DNA of 64,000 nt from Rhodanobacter sp. (GCA_004298045.1 SCRM01000003.1:1-64000); one strand, 5' to 3'; positions 17,222 to 26,629 are shown, counted from the stretch's first letter. Notes: generated by a model from the sequence alone, not told the origin. Numbers and translations are program-made.

Positions 17222-19564
17222 ATGACAGTGATGACAGGCAAAGCGTGCCTTCCCGGCGCGCTGGTGGCGGGTTTGCTGGCGGCCTCCCCCGGCGCCTTCG
17301 CGCAGGGGCAGACTTTCACCGCGCAGGATTACGCGCGTGCCGAGCGCTTCATGGTCTACGACGCCGCGCCGCTGGTGGACCACGACGTGCAGCGCGTGAA
17401 ATGGCTGGACGCCACCCACTTCTGGTACCGCGACCACGACGCCCGCGGCGACCACGTGATGCTGATGGACACCGCCACCGGCAAGGCCGCGCCGGCGTTC
17501 GACCAGGCCAAGCTCGCCGCCGCACTGGCCAAGGTCACCGGCAAGCCGATGCCGGCGGACAAGGTGCCGCCACGCGGTTTCGATTTCAGCCTGCTGCCCG
17601 ATGGCCGCTATGCCGTGACCCTTGCAGGCAAGCACTACACCTGCGATCTCAAGGGCGCCGGCGAATGCACCGCCAAAGCCGCAGCCAAGAGCGGCGACGA
17701 ACCGGGCATTCTTTCGCCCGACAAGACCCGGCTCGCCTTCGTCCGCGACCACAACTTGTGGGTGCGCGACGTCGCCAGCGGCAAGGAAACCCAGCTCACC
17801 CATGACGGCGTGGCCGATTTCGGCTACGCCACGGACAACGCCGGCTGGATCCACACCAACCGCCCGGTGCTCAACTGGTCGCCGGACTCCAGGAAAATCG
17901 CCACCTACCAGCAGGATCAGCGCGGCGTGGGCGAGATGTACACGGTGAAAACCGAGGTCGGCCACCCGGTGCTGGATGCGTGGAAATACCCGCTGCCGGG
18001 CGATGCGAAGGTGTTCATGATCGAACCGGTGGTGATCGACGTCGCCAAGGGCCAGCTGGTGCGCGTCAAGCTGCCGCCGCAGCAGCGCCTTTCCAGCCTG
18101 TGCGACGACATCAGCTGCAAGAGCGACGGTCACTGGGACGACCTGAAGTGGGCGCCGGACAGCGCGAGCTTCGCCATGGTCAACAGTTCGCGCAACCGCC
18201 AGACCGTGTGGTACCGCGTGGTGGACGCCGCCACCGGCGCGGTGCGCACCGCATTCGACGAAACCGTCAAGACCTATTACGAAAGCGGCCACGGCGAGGT
18301 CAACTGGCAATATCTGCCCACCGCCGATGAGGCCGTTTGGCCGTCCGAACGCAACAACTGGAACAACCTCTACCTCTACAGCCTCAAGACCGGCAAGGCG
18401 CTCCACCCGATCACCACCGGCGACGGCAACGTTGCCGAAGTGCTGCACCTGGATCGCACCGCACGCGAGCTGTGGTTCGTCGGCGTGGGCAAGGTGCCGG
18501 GCGTCAACCCGTACTACCGGCAGTTCTGGAAAGTGAACCTCGACGGTGGCCAGCCGGTGCTGCTCACGCCCGAGGACGCCGACCACACCATCAGCATGGC
18601 ACCCGACGGCAAGACCTTCGTGGACAGCTACTCGACGCCCGTCACGCCGCCGGTCACCGTGCTGCGCTCCAGCGCCGACGGCCACGTCATCGCCACCGTC
18701 GCCAAGGCCGACATCACGCGCCTCAAGGCCGCCGGCTGGGTGCCGCCGGTGCCGTTCACGGTGAAGGCGCGCGACGGCAAGACCACGCTCTACGGGCTGA
18801 TGTTCAAGCCGACGAATTTCGACCCGGCCAAGAAGTACCCGATCATCGACTACGTCTACCCCGGCCCGCAGACCGGTTCGGTGCGCGGACGCAGCTTCCT
18901 GCCCGCGCGCGGCGACAACCAGTCCATGGCGGAACTCGGCTTCATCGTGATCGCACTGGACGGCATGGGCACACCGTGGCGCTCGGCCAGCTTCCACCAC
19001 ACCTGGTACGGCGACATGGGCGACAACACCCTGCCCGACCAGGTGGCCGGCATCAAGGAACTCGCGCAGCGCTACCCGTGGATCGACCTGAACCGCGTCG
19101 GCATCTGGGGCCACTCCGGCGGCGGCAACACCACCGCCGATGCGATGTTCCGCTACCCCGACTTCTTCAAGGTCGGCTGGGCCGAGAGCGGCAACCACGA
19201 CAACCGCGTGTACGAAAACGACTGGGGCGAGAAGTACCAGGGCCTGCTGGTAAAGAACAAGGACGGCAGCACCAACTACGACAACCAGGCCAACCAGGAC
19301 CTCGCGAAGCACCTCAAGGGACATTTGATGCTGGTGCACGGCACCATCGACGACAACGTGCCGATCGAAAGCACCTACCTCGTCGCCCAGGCCCTGATCA
19401 AGGCCAACAAGAACTTCGACATGCTCGTCATCCCCAACGTCCACCACGGCTACGCCGCCGCCACGCCCTACGCCACCCGCCGCCGCTGGGACTACTTCGT
19501 GCAACACCTCGCCGGCAACACGCCGCCGAAGGAGTACGAACTGAAAAAGTGGCCATGGTTCTGA
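17222..19564 (+). CDS. Secreted dipeptidyl-peptidase IV-like S9 peptidase
   Basis: 780 residues. The start at 17222 (MTVMTGKACLPGALVAGLL) opens a signal peptide ending near PGAFAQG; ATG 17231 is also possible, and the longer frame from 17084 lies in the promoter region. The N-terminal part is a DPP IV beta-propeller (about 40-530: KTRLAFVRDHNLWV, LNWSPDSRKIATYQQDQ). The alpha/beta-hydrolase domain holds the nucleophile in GIWGHSGGGNT (Ser632), the Asp in HGTIDDNVP and the His in IPNVHHGY. It should release dipeptides from peptides, often Xaa-Pro, in the periplasm. A strong terminator follows. Confidence 0.93.
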   Translation: MTVMTGKACLPGALVAGLLAASPGAFAQGQTFTAQDYARAERFMVYDAAPLVDHDVQRVKWLDATHFWYRDHDARGDHVMLMDTATGKAAPAFDQAKLAAALAKVTGKPMPADKVPPRGFDFSLLPDGRYAVTLAGKHYTCDLKGAGECTAKAAAKSGDEPGILSPDKTRLAFVRDHNLWVRDVASGKETQLTHDGVADFGYATDNAGWIHTNRPVLNWSPDSRKIATYQQDQRGVGEMYTVKTEVGHPVLDAWKYPLPGDAKVFMIEPVVIDVAKGQLVRVKLPPQQRLSSLCDDISCKSDGHWDDLKWAPDSASFAMVNSSRNRQTVWYRVVDAATGAVRTAFDETVKTYYESGHGEVNWQYLPTADEAVWPSERNNWNNLYLYSLKTGKALHPITTGDGNVAEVLHLDRTARELWFVGVGKVPGVNPYYRQFWKVNLDGGQPVLLTPEDADHTISMAPDGKTFVDSYSTPVTPPVTVLRSSADGHVIATVAKADITRLKAAGWVPPVPFTVKARDGKTTLYGLMFKPTNFDPAKKYPIIDYVYPGPQTGSVRGRSFLPARGDNQSMAELGFIVIALDGMGTPWRSASFHHTWYGDMGDNTLPDQVAGIKELAQRYPWIDLNRVGIWGHSGGGNTTADAMFRYPDFFKVGWAESGNHDNRVYENDWGEKYQGLLVKNKDGSTNYDNQANQDLAKHLKGHLMLVHGTIDDNVPIESTYLVAQALIKANKNFDMLVIPNVHHGYAAATPYATRRRWDYFVQHLAGNTPPKEYELKKWPWF

Positions 19565-19594
19565 GCGCGATCGTTTGATCAAAACCAGCACAAG

Positions 19595-19625
19595 GGCCGG
19601 GGTTCGCACCCCGGCCTTCGTGTTT
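19595..19625 (+). terminator. Rho-independent terminator after the S9 peptidase
   Basis: GGCCGGGG (19595-19602) and CCCCGGCC (19609-19616) form a perfect 8-bp stem with loop TTCGCA, followed by TTCGTGTTTT. It sits 30 bp after the peptidase stop. Confidence 0.85.
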
Positions 19626-19748
19626 TCCCACGCCCTCGCCGGTGGCGGCACAACCGGCGGGGCTTCCGTCCGGGGCAACCATTCCTGCAATCAGCCACTG
19701 ACACTTCCTGCCCCCGGAATGGCCACACCGCGCCGGGGTCGGCTCCAG

Positions 19749-19997
19749 TTACGCCACTCCTGCAGCCAATGGCGCACGCGCCAGGCCGCGAATCTTCTCC
19801 GGCCGATATCCCGACCACGCATCGCCATCGGTTTCGACCACCGGCGCGCTGCGCCAGCCGGCTTCGATGAGGCGCGCACGTTGCGCGGGGTCGGCGGCGA
19901 GGTCGACGGTGGCGTAGGGGATGCCGAGCCGATCCATTTCGTGTTTGGTCTGTACGCATTGCGGACAGCCGGGTTTGGCGTAGACGATGACGTTCAT
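19749..19997 (-). CDS. NrdH-like glutaredoxin
   Basis: 82 residues starting MNVIVYAKPGCPQCVQTK with AAGGAA just upstream. The redox motif is CPQC, and the rest (LGIPYATVDLAADPAQRARL, SAPVVETDGDAWSGYRPEKI) matches the NrdH/glutaredoxin group that reduces ribonucleotide reductase. Placed 38 bp downstream of nrdB, it is most likely the third gene of the nrdA-nrdB operon and its electron donor. The frame extends upstream to about 20039 without a better start. Confidence 0.88.
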   Translation of the reverse strand: MNVIVYAKPGCPQCVQTKHEMDRLGIPYATVDLAADPAQRARLIEAGWRSAPVVETDGDAWSGYRPEKIRGLARAPLAAGVA

Positions 19998-20035
19998 GAG
20001 GTTCCTTGAGTAGATGGGCAGCGTTGCGGGCGGGA

Positions 20036-21151
20036 TCAAAACTCGACGGCAAACACTTCGTCCTGGTCGTCGCGGCGCATCACGCCGACCTTGTATTGCG
20101 CGGTGTCCTCCTCCTGGTTGGACGCCTGGATCTTGCTCATGTCGAGCCAGTTCTCCATGTACTTGAGCGGGTTGGCGTCGACCAGGTCAAAGCCCACGCG
20201 GTCTTCCAGCCCGAAGAAGCGGGCCACGTCGGTGGCGCTATAGCGCACCCAGTCTTTCATCATGTTGCAGGTGACGCCGGTGAGTTCGCGGCCTTCGGAA
20301 AACGCGTAGTCGGTCCACGCCAGCTCGCTTTGCGTCACCTCGTCGATGAGCTGCACGATGCGCTCCCGGCACGCCTCGAAAGCGGCGCGTCCGCGCGCGG
20401 TCGCATACAGCGTGCGCAATACCTCCTTGCCGAATTGCACGTGGATCTCGAACTCGTCCTGGGCAATCTTCTGGATCGCCTTGCCGATCGGCTGGAACAG
20501 GCCGGTGCCTTCGCAGATGCCGAAGGTGACCGCAAACGAGGCCAAGAACTGGATGCGTTCCATGCACAGGATGGCGGCAACGAAGAGGTAGATGCGGTTG
20601 TACGTTTCCTGGTCGTTCGGCGCCACGCCGCGCGCGTAATCGTGGCTGGCGGCCAGGGCGTCGTCGAACACCGCGGCCACGGTCTTGAGCCGGCTCATCG
20701 CCTCTTTCACCGCGAGGATTTCGCCGAGCACGTCATTCGGATTGTCGAAGCTGTTGCGCACGATCTCCGAATAGGTCGCCGCGTGCACGATCTCGTTGCG
20801 GGAAATTTCCATCCACCCCGCCCACGCCTCGCTCGACGTGCAGACCGGCGCCAGCACGGCAATGAACGAGCGCGCGGCCACGCTGTCGGCCTCCCACTGC
20901 CAGGCGAGCGTCTTCACCAGCATGTCGTAGGTGGTCTTGTCGCAGCCCTTGAACTGGACGTTGCACGGCGCGTAGTCGAACTCGTTTTCGTCCCAGTCCT
21001 GCGCCTTGAGCGTCTTGTACAGCTTCCACAGCGCCGGATGCGCCTTGTTGATGGTGTCGAACAGGCCCGGGTCCTCGCCCAGGAGGATTTCCGGATTGGC
21101 GTGGTCGGTCTTGCCGGTGTTGAAAATCTTGGCAGGCAGTGGTGCGTTCAC
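20036..21151 (-). CDS. nrdB: Class Ia ribonucleotide reductase beta subunit NrdB
   Basis: 371 residues from a GTG at 21151 that overlaps the nrdA stop (GTGA). The diiron and radical site is complete: Glu87 (WQWEADS), Glu120 and His123 with the radical tyrosine Tyr127 in NEIVHAATYSEI, then further ligands around ERIQFLASFAVTFG and the C-terminal helices. The presence of the tyrosine points to an oxygen-requiring class Ia enzyme. It forms the alpha2beta2 complex with NrdA to make dNTPs. A longer upstream frame belongs to nrdA sequence read out of frame. It is under the cobalamin riboswitch by position. Confidence 0.96.
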   Translation of the reverse strand: MNAPLPAKIFNTGKTDHANPEILLGEDPGLFDTINKAHPALWKLYKTLKAQDWDENEFDYAPCNVQFKGCDKTTYDMLVKTLAWQWEADSVAARSFIAVLAPVCTSSEAWAGWMEISRNEIVHAATYSEIVRNSFDNPNDVLGEILAVKEAMSRLKTVAAVFDDALAASHDYARGVAPNDQETYNRIYLFVAAILCMERIQFLASFAVTFGICEGTGLFQPIGKAIQKIAQDEFEIHVQFGKEVLRTLYATARGRAAFEACRERIVQLIDEVTQSELAWTDYAFSEGRELTGVTCNMMKDWVRYSATDVARFFGLEDRVGFDLVDANPLKYMENWLDMSKIQASNQEEDTAQYKVGVMRRDDQDEVFAVEF

Positions 21152-23652
21152 AGGGTGCAGCCCTCGCAGGCGGCGGCGCTGATGCTGCCGGCGCGGGCAA
21201 TGGATTTGTCGGAGGCGACGTTGGAGTTGTAGTAGTAGCGGGTTTTCATGCCGTACTTGAACATCGCCAGGTATTGGCCCAGCAGTTCGCTGGAGCCGAC
21301 CTTGGCGTCGTCCTTGATGCGCCGCCACAGGTCGGCGGAAATCGCCTGGTCGGTGAATTTCTGGAAGATTGCGTAGGCGCGGATCATGTCCAGCTCGGAC
21401 ACGTCCCAGGCTGACTGGTACTCGCACGCGTCATCGTCGCTGTCGGGCGCCGCCCAGCGGATGGTGACGTTGCCGTCGGTCTTGGCCAGCGTGGTGTCGC
21501 GCACCGGGTAGATCGAGTTGGGCTGGCCCAGCGCCTTGGATGAGGATTCGCCCGGCATGTAGGCGACGAGGCAGGAGTGGCCGATGCCGCCGTTGGCGAT
21601 GATCTCCCGGCGCAGCGCTTCCCAGTCGTAGCGGTATTCGAACGGCCCGAGCTCGTCCACCGTGCGGTTGTAGCTGTCGATCGGCAGCCAGCCGTCCGGC
21701 CATTTCGTCTTGTGGATCCAGCGCGGCAGGCCGCGCTCACGGCTGATGTGCAGCGAAGCCTTGATCGCGAAATACATGTGCCGCTCGGCGATGCGGTGCA
21801 GTTCCGCGCGGCCTTCCGGCGTGTCGTAGCGCAGGCGCTTGCGCGCCAGGTGCGCGGCCACGCCCATCAGGCCGACGCCGGCGTTCATGCGCGCCTTGGC
21901 GGTGACGCCGACGTGCGGCAGCGTGTACGCACTGTGCTCGATGCAGTAGTCGATCATCCTGAGCGTGAGGTACATCGCCTCTTCGTACGCCGCGTCGTCG
22001 TGCTCGTCGATGCGGTCGTATGCCAGCGCGCCGAGCGAGCACATCGCCACTTCCGGTTCAGCATGCAGCGCAGCGATGTTGGCCACCACGCGGCCGTCGG
22101 CCAGCGCATCGCCCGCCGCCAGCTCGCCGGCAAACGCGGTGCGGCCATCCATGCGGCGCACGGGGGCGTTGAAGTTGAACGTCTCCTGCGCGCCGCCCGC
22201 AAACCCCAGCGTGACGCTGCCCACCTCGTGGTCGGCGTAGAGGTCGCGCATGTCCTCGTAGGCGCGGTTCGGCTCGCAGATCTCCAGGCACAGGTTGCTG
22301 GAGTGGATGGCCTCCTTGAACGGCGTGTGGCGGTTCATCTCATCGATGTTGCCGAGATACGCCACGCCGGTTTCCAGCGCTTCGTTCAGCGCCGTGAGCA
22401 CCAGCTCGCGCGGGCGGAAGTACTGCTTCCTGAACGTGGCGTCGTGTTCCAGCCGCGCGTACTCGCGCGCGAACGCCGCGGCGTCGCCACTGAAGAACAG
22501 CTCGGTGAGCCGCGGCGCGGTGTACACGTTGAACGCGAACGCCTCTTCGTTGCGCGCGACTTTTTGCGCGAACAGGCGATTGGTGAGCAGCGCGTAGTGC
22601 AAATCGCGGTTCTTGCGATCCTCGGTCGAGCGCGGGTTGCGCAGGTAGGCGATGGTTTCCGCCTCGGGGTCGAAACCGGAGTAGTACGAGGTGCACGCGC
22701 CGCCGCGCCCGGCCTGCATGTTGGCGTGCACCGCCTTGCCCAGCGCGGCGAGGTAGGGCAGCTTGCCGTGGTGCTCGATCAGCCCGCCGCGCACCGGGTC
22801 GCCCTTGCTGCGCGTGATGAGGTGCGCGCCGATGCCGGCCGACGCCGCGGTCATGCGGTAGGCGATGTGGTCGCCGATGGCCAGCGAAGCCTCGCTGTCG
22901 CCGGCGACGTACAGGCAGCACGAGGCAAAGCCGCGGTGACGGGTGCCGAGGTTGACGTAGTTGGGCGTGGGCGCCGAGATCGCCTTGTGCGAAAAGCCCG
23001 CGTAGAAACGCCGCACCAGATCGAGGCGTTCGCCCTTCGGGGTGCCCTGCGCCAGCGCCATCGCCATCCGCATGTAGACGAACTGCTGGGTTTCGTACTC
23101 GACGCCGGTGGTGCGGTTCTGCAGCGCGTATTTCTTGCGGATGTAGTGCAGCGCGAAGTGCGGCGTGGCGTAGTCGCGCGCGTGGTCGATGAAGGTCTCG
23201 ATCGCGGCGTAATCGGCATCGTCGTAATCGAGCTGGCGCAGGATGCCGGCGGCGACCATGCGCTGGTGCAGCGCCTTGACGCTGGGTATGGCCGCGCCGT
23301 GGATGGTCTTGTGCAGGTGCGCGGCGTAGAGCCTGCCGGCCATCAGGTAATACGACCAGGTCCCGCGATCCAGGCAATTCTGGATCAACTGCTCCTGCAG
23401 CTGCGCGCTGGTGGCGGTGTCCGGCATCGCGCTGACGGCGCCGATGACGATGCTGCTCCAGTCCACCCGGGCGCCCAGCACGGCAGCGGCCCACTGGCCC
23501 CAGCCGTTGAGTTTTTTCGGCTGATAGGGCTCGCGCCGGCCATCGCGCTTGATGATGGTTTTCAGCATGCCGCGCAACGGCGGCGTGGCGGGCGGGGATT
23601 CGACGACAACCGCCGCGTCAACCGGCGGCGGCAAAAGATCCAGCACTTGCAT
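21148..23652 (-). CDS. nrdA: Class Ia ribonucleotide reductase alpha subunit NrdA
   Basis: 834 residues. MQVLDLLPPPV starts at 23652 after a GGAGAG site. The N-terminal ATP-cone (IIKRDGRREPYQPKKL, about residues 30-120) suggests allosteric activity control. The catalytic centre has the SSNLCLEICEP segment (radical Cys and Glu). The C-terminus ends with a swinging cysteine pair (ACEGCTL) reduced by a redoxin such as the one encoded downstream. It reduces ribonucleoside diphosphates in the cytoplasm. The leader carries a cobalamin riboswitch and a good promoter (24042-24070). This arrangement usually means a B12-dependent class II enzyme exists elsewhere in the genome. Confidence 0.96.
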   Translation of the reverse strand: MQVLDLLPPPVDAAVVVESPPATPPLRGMLKTIIKRDGRREPYQPKKLNGWGQWAAAVLGARVDWSSIVIGAVSAMPDTATSAQLQEQLIQNCLDRGTWSYYLMAGRLYAAHLHKTIHGAAIPSVKALHQRMVAAGILRQLDYDDADYAAIETFIDHARDYATPHFALHYIRKKYALQNRTTGVEYETQQFVYMRMAMALAQGTPKGERLDLVRRFYAGFSHKAISAPTPNYVNLGTRHRGFASCCLYVAGDSEASLAIGDHIAYRMTAASAGIGAHLITRSKGDPVRGGLIEHHGKLPYLAALGKAVHANMQAGRGGACTSYYSGFDPEAETIAYLRNPRSTEDRKNRDLHYALLTNRLFAQKVARNEEAFAFNVYTAPRLTELFFSGDAAAFAREYARLEHDATFRKQYFRPRELVLTALNEALETGVAYLGNIDEMNRHTPFKEAIHSSNLCLEICEPNRAYEDMRDLYADHEVGSVTLGFAGGAQETFNFNAPVRRMDGRTAFAGELAAGDALADGRVVANIAALHAEPEVAMCSLGALAYDRIDEHDDAAYEEAMYLTLRMIDYCIEHSAYTLPHVGVTAKARMNAGVGLMGVAAHLARKRLRYDTPEGRAELHRIAERHMYFAIKASLHISRERGLPRWIHKTKWPDGWLPIDSYNRTVDELGPFEYRYDWEALRREIIANGGIGHSCLVAYMPGESSSKALGQPNSIYPVRDTTLAKTDGNVTIRWAAPDSDDDACEYQSAWDVSELDMIRAYAIFQKFTDQAISADLWRRIKDDAKVGSSELLGQYLAMFKYGMKTRYYYNSNVASDKSIARAGSISAAACEGCTL

Positions 23653-23654
23653 GG

Positions 23655-23677
23655 CGGGCTCTCCGAAGCGAGCCGCG
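23655..23677 (-). promoter_or_regulatory. Possible ribosome-site-sequestering hairpin of nrdA
   Basis: Just before the nrdA ATG the minus strand reads GGCTC, eight bases, then GAGCC, and the Shine-Dalgarno GGAGAG overlaps the 3' arm. A T-tract terminator is not visible between the riboswitch and nrdA, so this small hairpin is a candidate translational expression platform. The stem is only 5 bp and could be chance. Confidence 0.35.
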
Positions 23678-23850
23678 GGCGGATGACCACCGCACGACCT
23701 CACGCGACAAATCCCTGCTCCCGCGCGCAGGACCTGTGGGTGGAACCGCCCCGGGAATGCGCAGCAAGGCCGCCAGCCAGCCGGCGCCCATGCGACGCGC
23801 TTCCCCCGCGGAAGTCGTCACCACGCACCGAAGCACGTTCGCCCCGGTGT

Positions 23851-24034
23851 GCCGGCAGGTCTTCGGACTTGCGGACATGGGCCATGAGGCCCGCCTACTG
23901 GCACCCGCTTCCCGGTTCGAGCGAACCAGTGCATGAGGGTGCGGTCGTTTCCGCTTACCGCTGCGGGGCAGTTCCGGTTTTGCACCGGATTCCCTATTGA
24001 GCCAACCCGGTCACACGTACCGGGCAAGCACCGA
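23851..24034 (-). ncRNA. Cobalamin (B12) riboswitch in the nrdA leader
   Basis: Read on the minus strand, the segment contains in order the hallmark elements of the cobalamin aptamer: CGGTGCTTGCCCGG, GGGAATCCGGTGCAAAACCG, ACTGCCCCGCAGCGGTAAGC, the B12 box GCGGGTGCCAGTAGGC (about 23893-23908), and the closing GTCCGAAGACCTGCCGGC. It begins about 8 bases after the -10 box, and nrdA starts about 200 bases downstream. Binding of adenosylcobalamin is expected to lower nrdAB expression. Element order and near-consensus sequence make the identification firm; the switching mechanism is inferred. Confidence 0.95.
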
Positions 24035-24041
24035 CCGCCAC

Positions 24042-24070
24042 AGCATATCGGCGTCGATGGGTGGCGTCAA
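24042..24070 (-). promoter_or_regulatory. Sigma-70 promoter of the nrdAB operon
   Basis: The minus strand has TTGACG (24070-24065) and TATGCT (24047-24042) separated by exactly 17 bases. Transcription would start near 24035, which coincides with the 5' edge of the riboswitch aptamer. Confidence 0.75.
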
Positions 24071-24085
24071 CCCAACATGTTGGGT
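24070..24085. promoter_or_regulatory. 16-bp perfect palindrome abutting the nrdA -35 box
   Basis: ACCCAACATGTTGGGT is a perfect palindrome whose last base is the first base of the -35 hexamer of the nrdA promoter. It does not resemble the tandem NrdR boxes. It may be an operator, or the 3'-end hairpin of glnB (no T-run follows). Confidence 0.45.
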
Positions 24086-24140
24086 GCGCAGTGCGCCGAC
24101 GCCCGAGTGGCCCCGGGACGACGAGCGCGGCGGCGTGCGC

Positions 24141-24602
<462 letters not shown>

Positions 24603-24657
24603 TCACCCCCCCTTGCCTTTGCCGATACTTGTTCCCGACGAGTTCGAGGCGCCTTCC

Positions 24658-24915
24658 ATGATGGACAGGCTGGATATCGATCAGATGGCACGGCGCCTAG
24701 CATCGTTGGTTCCGCCAGGAGTGGCACAGGCGCAACAGGATTTGCGAGCCAATTTCCACGATGTCCTGGCGCAGGGACTGCGCCGCCTCGACCTGGTCAC
24801 CCGCGAGGAGTTCGAGGTGCAAACCCAGGTGCTGGCACGCACCCGGGCCAAGGTCGACGAACTCGAACGTCGGGTTGCCGAGCTGGAAGCCGCTGCCGCC
24901 GCGCGCGGCGACTAG
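24658..24915 (+). CDS. ubiK: Ubiquinone biosynthesis accessory factor UbiK (BMFP family)
   Basis: 85 residues from ATG 24658 (MMDRLDIDQMARRLASLVPP) or 24661. The C-terminal half is a trimeric coiled coil (REEFEVQTQVLARTRAKVDE, then LERRVAELEAA), the form seen in UbiK/YqiC/BMFP proteins. UbiK associates with UbiJ to support aerobic ubiquinone assembly; ubiJ is also in this window. A strong terminator follows, and comM is next. Confidence 0.88.
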   Translation: MMDRLDIDQMARRLASLVPPGVAQAQQDLRANFHDVLAQGLRRLDLVTREEFEVQTQVLARTRAKVDELERRVAELEAAAAARGD

Positions 24916-24928
24916 CCCCTCTCCCGGG

Positions 24929-24980
24929 AGCCGCCCCCGATCCGTCACCCTCACCCCGAGTACCACGATCGGGGGCGGTT
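24929..24980 (+). terminator. Rho-independent terminator after ubiK
   Basis: CCGCCCCCGATC (24929-24940) and GATCGGGGGCGG (24965-24976) are perfect 12-bp arms with a 24-base loop, followed by TTATTTT. It separates ubiK from comM. Confidence 0.88.
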
Positions 24981-25070
24981 ATTTTCCCGGCCTGCCCCTG
25001 CCCCTGCTCCGGAGTCGCCGATGCACCAGCGTGACCGCGACTTGCTCCGGATCTGCCGCAGCGTGCAGCC

Positions 25071-26570
25071 ATGAGCCTGGCCGTGACGCTCAGCCGCGCG
25101 CAGGAAGGCATCGCCGCGCCGCAGGTGATGGTCGAGGTGCACCTGTCCGGTGGGTTGCCGGCCACCAACATTGTCGGCCTGCCCGAGGCCGCGGTGCGCG
25201 AGGCACGCGACCGCGTGCGCGTTGCCATCCAGAACACCGCCTTTGAATACCCCAGCCGCAAGGTCACCGTGAACCTGGCGCCAGCCGAGCTGCCGAAGGA
25301 CGGCGGCCGCTTCGACCTGCCGATTGCGCTGGGCATCCTCGCCGCCAGCAACCAGGTGCCGCGCGAAAAGCTCGACGACTGCGAATTTCTCGGCGAGCTC
25401 GCCTTGAGCGGCACGCTGCGCGGCGTGCCCGGCGTGCTGCCGGCCCTGCTGCGCGCCCGCGCGCGCGGCCGCCGCGTGGTGGTACCGCGTGCCAATTCCG
25501 CCGAGGCGGCGCTGGTGCCGGAGGTGAACGTGCTGGTGGCTGATACCCTGGCCGAGGTGTGCGGCTGGCTGCGCGGCGCGCAGGAGTTGCCGCCGCCAAC
25601 CGCTGCGACGGTCGACGGCAGTCCGTTCGAGGGACCCGACCTGCGCGACGTGCGCGGCCAGCTCAAGGCACGGCGCGCGCTGGAGATCGCCGCCGTGGGC
25701 GGCCATCACCTGCTGCTGGTCGGCCCGCCGGGCACCGGCAAGACCATGCTTGCCGAACGCCTGCCCGGCATCCTGCCGCCGCTGTCCGAATCCGAAGCGC
25801 TGGAAACCTGCGCCGTGCTGTCGATCGCCGGCCAGCCGACCGACCCCGCCCGCTGGCGCCGCCGCCCGTTTCGCGCACCTCACCACACCGCTTCGGCAGT
25901 GGCGCTGGTCGGCGGCGGATCGCTGCCGCGTCCCGGCGAGATTTCGCTCGCGCACAACGGCGTGCTGTTTCTGGACGAGCTGCCAGAGTTCAGCCGACAC
26001 GTGCTGGAGGTGCTGCGCGAGCCGCTGGAATCCGGCCACATCGTGGTGTCGCGCGCCGCGCGGCAATGCCTGTTTCCGGCGCAATTCCAGCTGGTGGCGG
26101 CGATGAACCCCTGCCCGTGCGGCTACGCCGGCGATCCGCACCGGCACTGCACCTGCACGCCCGACCAGGTGCAGCGCTACCGCTCGCGCATTTCCGGCCC
26201 GCTGCTCGACCGCATCGACCTTGCGGTGGAGGTGCCGCCGTTGCCGCTGTCGGAGATGGACGCGGCGCGCAGCGTCCGCGACGAGGATTCCGCCACCGTG
26301 CGCGCGCGCGTCATCCACGCGCGCCGGCATGCCTTGATGCGCGCCGGCCGGCCCAATGCCGAGATCAACCACCGCGAGCTGGAGCGCGATTGCGCGCTCG
26401 GCCCGGCCGAACGCCGCTGGTACGAACAGGCGCTGGAACGCCTCGGCATGTCGGCGCGCGCCTACCACCGCATCCTGCGAGTCGCGCGCTCGATTGCCGA
26501 TCTCGACGGCGGCGCGGCGACGCTGGAAAAAGAACACCTGGCCGAAGCGCTGCAATACCGGCGGTATTGA
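25071..26570 (+). CDS. comM: Mg-chelatase-like AAA+ ATPase ComM
   Basis: 499 residues from ATG 25071. An N-terminal Lon-protease-like domain (about 1-170: EVHLSGGLPATNIVGLPE) is followed by a Mg-chelatase AAA+ module with Walker A GPPGTGKTM near residue 218, Walker B NGVLFLDELPEF, and the zinc-ribbon-like CPCGYAGDPHRHCTCTPDQV. The C-terminal Mg-chelatase domain ends YHRILRVARSIADLDGG. ComM is a hexameric branch-migration helicase that extends heteroduplex during natural transformation. Its presence is compatible with competence but does not prove it. Confidence 0.95.
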   Translation: MSLAVTLSRAQEGIAAPQVMVEVHLSGGLPATNIVGLPEAAVREARDRVRVAIQNTAFEYPSRKVTVNLAPAELPKDGGRFDLPIALGILAASNQVPREKLDDCEFLGELALSGTLRGVPGVLPALLRARARGRRVVVPRANSAEAALVPEVNVLVADTLAEVCGWLRGAQELPPPTAATVDGSPFEGPDLRDVRGQLKARRALEIAAVGGHHLLLVGPPGTGKTMLAERLPGILPPLSESEALETCAVLSIAGQPTDPARWRRRPFRAPHHTASAVALVGGGSLPRPGEISLAHNGVLFLDELPEFSRHVLEVLREPLESGHIVVSRAARQCLFPAQFQLVAAMNPCPCGYAGDPHRHCTCTPDQVQRYRSRISGPLLDRIDLAVEVPPLPLSEMDAARSVRDEDSATVRARVIHARRHALMRAGRPNAEINHRELERDCALGPAERRWYEQALERLGMSARAYHRILRVARSIADLDGGAATLEKEHLAEALQYRRY

Positions 26571-26629
26571 GCGCACGACGTGAGCGGCCACTCCGGTGCA
26601 CGCGGCGGCGAGGTGGAGCAACCCCGCCG

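Noticed and set aside
16925-19690. A minus-strand open frame of 921 codons
   Set aside because: Antisense to the S9 peptidase, which has a signal peptide and intact catalytic residues.
21577-24000. A plus-strand open frame of 807 codons opposite nrdA
   Set aside because: nrdA on the minus strand is certain, and the plus frame also crosses the riboswitch.
24070-24085. The nrdA palindrome as an NrdR box
   Set aside because: NrdR sites are paired, AT-rich ACACTATATNTNGTGT-like boxes; this is a single GC-containing palindrome.
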